From positions 1-5,209 of the forward strand of contig JAITHN010000175.1 of assembly GCA_031279745.1 (NCBI GenBank): a stretch of 5,209 bases of DNA. The letters run 5' to 3'. The position numbers and the translations under genes are program-made. The notes under the pieces are model-generated. The model was not told the DNA's origin. It was given only the letters and a program-made list of their open reading frames with translations, and did not search any database. Every line of letters starts with the position of its first letter. The stretch's first letter is position 1. The stretch comes from Streptococcaceae bacterium. Lineage in GTDB: Bacteria; Bacillota; Bacilli; Lactobacillales; Streptococcaceae. Positions 5,198 through 5,209 of this stretch are shown here, one piece after another.

Positions 5198-5209
5198 ACC
5201 GTTTTGCAT

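Overview
The window looks like a chromosomal segment of a low-GC Gram-positive bacterium (Bacillota), most likely Lactobacillales. The evidence is strong purine-rich ribosome binding sites, AT-rich intergenic DNA, a binding-protein/permease fusion of the GlnP type, a UPF0223 (YktA-like) protein and a cysteine-free type B ribosomal protein L31. The genus cannot be fixed from the sequence alone.

Layout. Positions 1-1044 (minus strand) hold the first 348 codons of a secreted protein with BspA-type leucine-rich repeats and the start of an Ig-like domain; its 3' end lies outside the window. Its promoter faces away from a small UPF0223 gene (1333-1605, plus). Next is a two-gene amino-acid ABC transporter operon: a fused substrate-binding protein/permease (1730-3079) and its ATPase (3160-3900). 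rpmE2 (4054-4299) follows with its own leader and a strong terminator that works in both directions. A flavin reductase family gene (4523-5134) converges on it from the minus strand, with a long hairpin directly upstream of its ribosome binding site.

How the parts fit. The permease fusion and the GlnQ-type ATPase should form one glutamine/polar amino-acid importer. The fusion gene, however, carries an in-frame TAA exactly where the family normally continues into its last membrane helix. The lost tail is still fully readable in the same frame, ends by overlapping the ATPase start (ATGA), and contains a perfect hairpin that partly covers the ATPase ribosome binding site. A single base change may therefore both truncate the permease and uncouple translation of the ATPase. 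Sequencing error is the main alternative.

Otherwise the genes are ordinary. I see no CRISPR array, mobile element, tRNA or rRNA, and no clearly new multi-gene system. The observations most worth checking are the interrupted permease with its downstream hairpin, a 60-base-period repeat reading in frame after the flavin reductase stop, the long hairpin before the flavin reductase, and an inverted repeat at the transporter promoter that resembles a GlnR site but does not match it exactly.
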